NCBI GenBank assembly: GCA_020347625.1
Contig: CP070735.1
Coordinates: forward strand, 1,583,638-1,627,027
DNA length: 43,390 nucleotides
Source: Deltaproteobacteria bacterium
GTDB lineage: Bacteria > Desulfobacterota > Syntrophobacteria > BM002
Reading direction: 5' to 3'
The position numbers were made by a program, and so were the translations under genes. This document shows positions 40,868 through 43,390 of this stretch, piece after piece; position 1 is the stretch's first letter; each line of letters opens with the position of its first letter. The notes under the pieces were generated by a model. That model did no database searches. It was not told where the DNA came from and was given only the letters and a program-made list of their open reading frames with translations.

Positions 40868-42328
40868 ATGGTAAAAGGACATCTTGAAAAATTTCTGGTG
40901 GGATCACTGATCCTGCTCGGTTTTTTCTGGACAGCTTCATGTGCCCTCGACCCGGTTACAGGTAAACCAGAGCTGATGCTGCTCAGCGAAAGCCAAGAGA
41001 TCGAACTCGGCCGTCAGACAGACGCCCAGGTGGTCCGCGAGTATGGGATCTACGAAGATCGGGAGTTGACCGCCTACGTCAATAATCTCTGCCAACAGGT
41101 GGCCAAGGTTTCCCATCGGCCCAATTTGCCGTACGAGTGTAAAGTAGTGGACTCACAAGTAATCAACGCCTTTGCTGTTCCTGGGGGTTACATCTACTTT
41201 ACTCGAGGTATTATGGCTCACCTGAACAACGAAGCTGAATTACTTGGTGTGATGGGGCACGAGCTCGGGCACGTCACCGCCAGACATTCTGCAGAACAAA
41301 TCAGCCGGGCTCAGCTTGCCCAGGCGGGGTTAGGGCTGACCTTTGGCCTATCGGAAACACTTGCCAGCTTTTCGGATGTGGTTCAGTTCGGTGTGGGCAT
41401 GATGTTTCTTAAGTTCAGCCGTGACAATGAGAGGGAATCTGACGACCTGGGCGTGGAATATTCCAGCAAGTTGGGCTACGATGCCACTCAGATGGCCAAT
41501 TTTTTCCAGACGTTGGATCGCATGCAGCCCAGCACGGATCGGAGCGGTCTGCCCGAATGGTTTTCCACCCACCCCAATCCGGCTGACAGGGACAAGACCG
41601 TCAGACGAAAGGCCGAGGAGTGGCAGGCCAATTTGGGACTTCGAGATCCGAAAGTCAACAGGGCCTCGTATCTCAAAAGAATCGATGGCCTGGTTTTCGG
41701 AGAAGACCCTCGCCAGGGGTTTATTGAGAACAACATCTTCTACCATCCGGGTTTACGGTTTTCTTTCCCCATACCGGCAGGCTGGGATCTCCAGAATACG
41801 CACGTATTGGTTCAGATGATAAGTCCCAAAAAAGATGCGATTATCCTTTTCACCCTCGCTTCAGCGCGCTCTCCAGAAGAAGGGGCGCAAAGATTCGTCA
41901 AGGAAAGCGGTGCAGGTGTGGTTGAATCCGGCCCTGTTACCGTAAATAATCTTCCGGCCTATAGGTTGGTCTCGCAACTCAGGTCGCGGCAGGGGCTGAT
42001 CTACTTGCTGTCATATTTCATTCAGAAGGAGTCCAGAGTGTACGTATTCCACGGACTCACCTCAGCCAACCTTTTCAAGGGCTATTATCCCTCCCTTGAA
42101 GCAACAATGCAGCAGTTCAAGGCGCTCACGGACCCCAGCAAGCTAAACGTAAAACCAGCTCGCATTCGTATTCGCTCCGCCCCGAGATCGGGATCGCTGC
42201 GTCAGGTACTGCGGGATTTCGGCACCCCGGAAGATAACATGGAAAGTCTGGCTTTGCTTAACGGCATGCGCCTGAATGACCAGGTTGCCGCAAACACTTT
42301 ATTGAAGGTGGTCGAGAAAGGAAATTAG
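40868..42328 (+). CDS. M48-family zinc metallopeptidase lipoprotein
   Basis: The ATG at 40868 is chosen because a lipoprotein signal follows directly (MVKGHLEKFLVGSLILLGFF, lipobox TASC); the frame is open from 40811 without support. The 486-residue protein has the zinc motif MGHELGHVTARHS (HExxH) and the third ligand in ERESDDLGVEY, within an M48 domain (about residues 50-265, ending WFSTHPNPADR). A second domain follows (about 280-420) and a C-terminal tail around LRQVLRDFGTPEDN resembling the LysM-like ends of some M48 proteins. BepA-type members act in outer-membrane protein quality control; a similar periplasmic role is inferred. It is followed by the TraB-like gene after 17 bases. Confidence 0.9.
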   Translation: MVKGHLEKFLVGSLILLGFFWTASCALDPVTGKPELMLLSESQEIELGRQTDAQVVREYGIYEDRELTAYVNNLCQQVAKVSHRPNLPYECKVVDSQVINAFAVPGGYIYFTRGIMAHLNNEAELLGVMGHELGHVTARHSAEQISRAQLAQAGLGLTFGLSETLASFSDVVQFGVGMMFLKFSRDNERESDDLGVEYSSKLGYDATQMANFFQTLDRMQPSTDRSGLPEWFSTHPNPADRDKTVRRKAEEWQANLGLRDPKVNRASYLKRIDGLVFGEDPRQGFIENNIFYHPGLRFSFPIPAGWDLQNTHVLVQMISPKKDAIILFTLASARSPEEGAQRFVKESGAGVVESGPVTVNNLPAYRLVSQLRSRQGLIYLLSYFIQKESRVYVFHGLTSANLFKGYYPSLEATMQQFKALTDPSKLNVKPARIRIRSAPRSGSLRQVLRDFGTPEDNMESLALLNGMRLNDQVAANTLLKVVEKGN

Positions 42329-42345
42329 AGAGGGTATCAGACACA

Positions 42346-43092
42346 ATGGCCATTGAAAAATTCATCGGTATTGGTATAGACAGGGAAGATGATGTTTTCG
42401 ATTATGTTCTCAATATTTTGGAACGCGAAAAACCCACTGTCATTGCGCTTGACGAGAATCCCATCGATTTCACCACCCTGATCCATATGCGCTGTTTTCC
42501 CGAACTATTCAATGAGAAATTCGTCCTCGACCAGAAACATTGGCTGCTCAAAAGAAAGTTGGGGGTAGGCAATATTGCAGGGATTATCTATGCCTTGCGG
42601 CACGAAGATATTCCAATTTATTTCGTGGACGGTTCTTTTCGAGAACCTCTCTCCGAGACCGGTGAGGAGATAGGTATCTATCCCTATTTCAGCAATGTTG
42701 AATTCGCCTGTTCGGTGAATATTTTGAACGTACCCATCAAACTGAGAAAGCAAAGAACTCCCTCGTATCCCGGCTGGGATTTCGACTACGAATTGATTCA
42801 TGCGTATCTGACCAACGCAAGATTTGAAGACATGGACAAGGCCATCTGGCAGAGAAATCAATTCAGCGCGCAAGCACTGAACAGATTGATACAAAGGTAT
42901 GAGGGAGGAGTACTGGCTTTCTTTGGCAACAGAAAACGATTCAGCTACGATCTCTATAGCGACACGGTGGGGATAATTGAAGAGGAGTTGGCGGAATTCA
43001 GACCTCTGGCTGAACTCATCCTCGCTGAGGAAAAAATAATTTTTAATGCCCTTGATGAGTCATTGAGCCCAAGGACCAATCTCCGCTCCTGA
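42346..43092 (+). CDS. Uncharacterised protein, divergent TraB/PrgY-like
   Basis: The 248-residue protein has no signal peptide or clear membrane helix. Two stretches recall the TraB/PrgY/ChaN superfamily: a helix followed by EKPTVIALDEN (the family has a P-x-VVAVEL-like segment) and QRNQFSAQALNRLIQRYEGG followed by VLAFFGNRKR (the family has R-x-x-x-MA...VVGAGH). The usual GTAH start and the final GH are not evident (the second reads GNRKR), so catalytic residues may be missing. The assignment is weak. It lies 17 bases after the M48 gene and is probably co-transcribed. Confidence 0.4.
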   Translation: MAIEKFIGIGIDREDDVFDYVLNILEREKPTVIALDENPIDFTTLIHMRCFPELFNEKFVLDQKHWLLKRKLGVGNIAGIIYALRHEDIPIYFVDGSFREPLSETGEEIGIYPYFSNVEFACSVNILNVPIKLRKQRTPSYPGWDFDYELIHAYLTNARFEDMDKAIWQRNQFSAQALNRLIQRYEGGVLAFFGNRKRFSYDLYSDTVGIIEEELAEFRPLAELILAEEKIIFNALDESLSPRTNLRS

Positions 43093-43390
43093 TCGCGAGA
43101 CCGTCGTTTGTTTAGCCAGCCTTATTCAGCCGACAGCGATCAGCGTTCAGCAAGCGAGGCACAAGGCTCAGGGCTCAAGGCATAAGGCTTAATCTGCTCA
43201 TTACGCTTCGCTGTCAGTTGTTGCAATGCGAGATCCAAAATCCGCAATTCAATCCCCGCGTCGCCGTGTCACCGCGTCCCCGCGTCTGTTTTTTGGTGCC
43301 TAGTGCCTAGTCCTTAGTGCCTAGTGTCTTTCCTGCCAGCTGCTCGCTGTCTGCTGCCCACTGTCAATTCTCATCTCACATTTCTCATTT
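43093..43390. repeat. Terminal word-repeat block with eight families in a row
   Basis: No gene was found. In order: CAGCCGACAGCGATCAGCGT TCAGC (43128-43152), GAGGCACAAGGCTCAGGGCT CAAGGCATAAGGC (43157-43189), TCATTACGCTTCGCTGTCAG (43199-43218), ATCCAAAATCCGCAATTCAA TCC (43233-43255), CCCCGCGTCGCCGTGTCACC GCGTCCCCGCGTC (43255-43287), GGTGCCTAGTGCCTAGTCCT TAGTGCCTAGTG (43295-43326), CCTGCCAGCTGCTCGCTGTC TGCTGCCCACTGTC (43334-43367), and AATTCTCATCTCACATTTCT CA (43366-43388). Confidence 0.9.

Overview
The window reads as a chromosomal segment of a Gram-negative bacterium of the deltaproteobacterial (Desulfobacterota) kind. The reasons are indirect: the order argB-argD-argF-argG-argH-lipoprotein-lysA-dapF-dapA-dapB, an EF-G-like paralogue next to a duplicated repeat protein of a type I associate with this group, an AmmeMemoRadiSam protein B at the edge, many outer-membrane-type lipoproteins, and a TPP riboswitch. 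No phage, plasmid, insertion sequence or CRISPR array was found. Almost everything is core or housekeeping content.

Layout. 1-4641 (envelope and RNA): the N-terminus of an AmmeMemoRadiSam B protein at the edge, a doubtful small ORF, a 15-repeat TPR lipoprotein coupled to a DUF4292 (LolB-like) lipoprotein, a Mut7-C RNase-like protein and a small membrane/coiled-coil protein. 4807-8476 (minus strand): a Mog/MoaB molybdopterin enzyme, a duplicated-domain protein and an EF-G-like GTPase whose switch II histidine is replaced by aspartate. 8804-11810: xerC, then hslV and hslU overlapping. 11884-22809: a biosynthetic run for arginine (argB, D, F, G, H) and then lysine/meso-diaminopimelate (lipoprotein, lysA, dapF, dapA, dapB), with ArgD as a possible shared aminotransferase. 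22901-27098: folK, a YHS-domain protein, a transaldolase, a lytic transglycosylase, pgsA, tRNA-Gly(GCC) with promoter and terminator, and an exported cyclophilin. 27224-29844 (minus): a histidine kinase and an OmpR-type regulator. 30117-33277: a membrane-stress-like module (VWA protein, PspA-like coiled coil, two membrane proteins). 33490-36376: an apparently orphan TPP riboswitch, then a Tat-type M15 peptidase and an M99 carboxypeptidase of the Csd4 cell-shape family. 36913-43092: PilZ protein, old-yellow-enzyme oxidoreductase, 5'-nucleotidase lipoprotein, M48 peptidase lipoprotein and a divergent TraB-like protein.

The most unusual property lies between the genes. Most intergenic spaces are built from a limited vocabulary of short degenerate tandem 'words' of about 6-14 nt per unit. 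Examples are GGCACTA, AATGACGGCGAAGC, CAGCAGGCAGC, AGAGGACAG, AAGGCACAAGGC, CAGCGGTCAGC, GATGTGGGATGTGAG, AATCCGCAATC, GCGCTATGC and GACACGGCGACGCGG. The same words recur in unrelated spacers in both orientations. Many blocks carry a word run on the left and its degenerate inverse on the right, so they could fold as long hairpins. The last 270 bases hold eight different families in a row. At two places (3' ends of pgsA and of the 5'-nucleotidase gene) the words run into the reading frame and encode the C-terminus. I know of no named repeat class with this mosaic architecture. It is the best candidate here for something undescribed.

These calls come from reading the sequence and from family knowledge; no database search was run. 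Start codons were chosen by ribosome binding site and by typical family N-termini.
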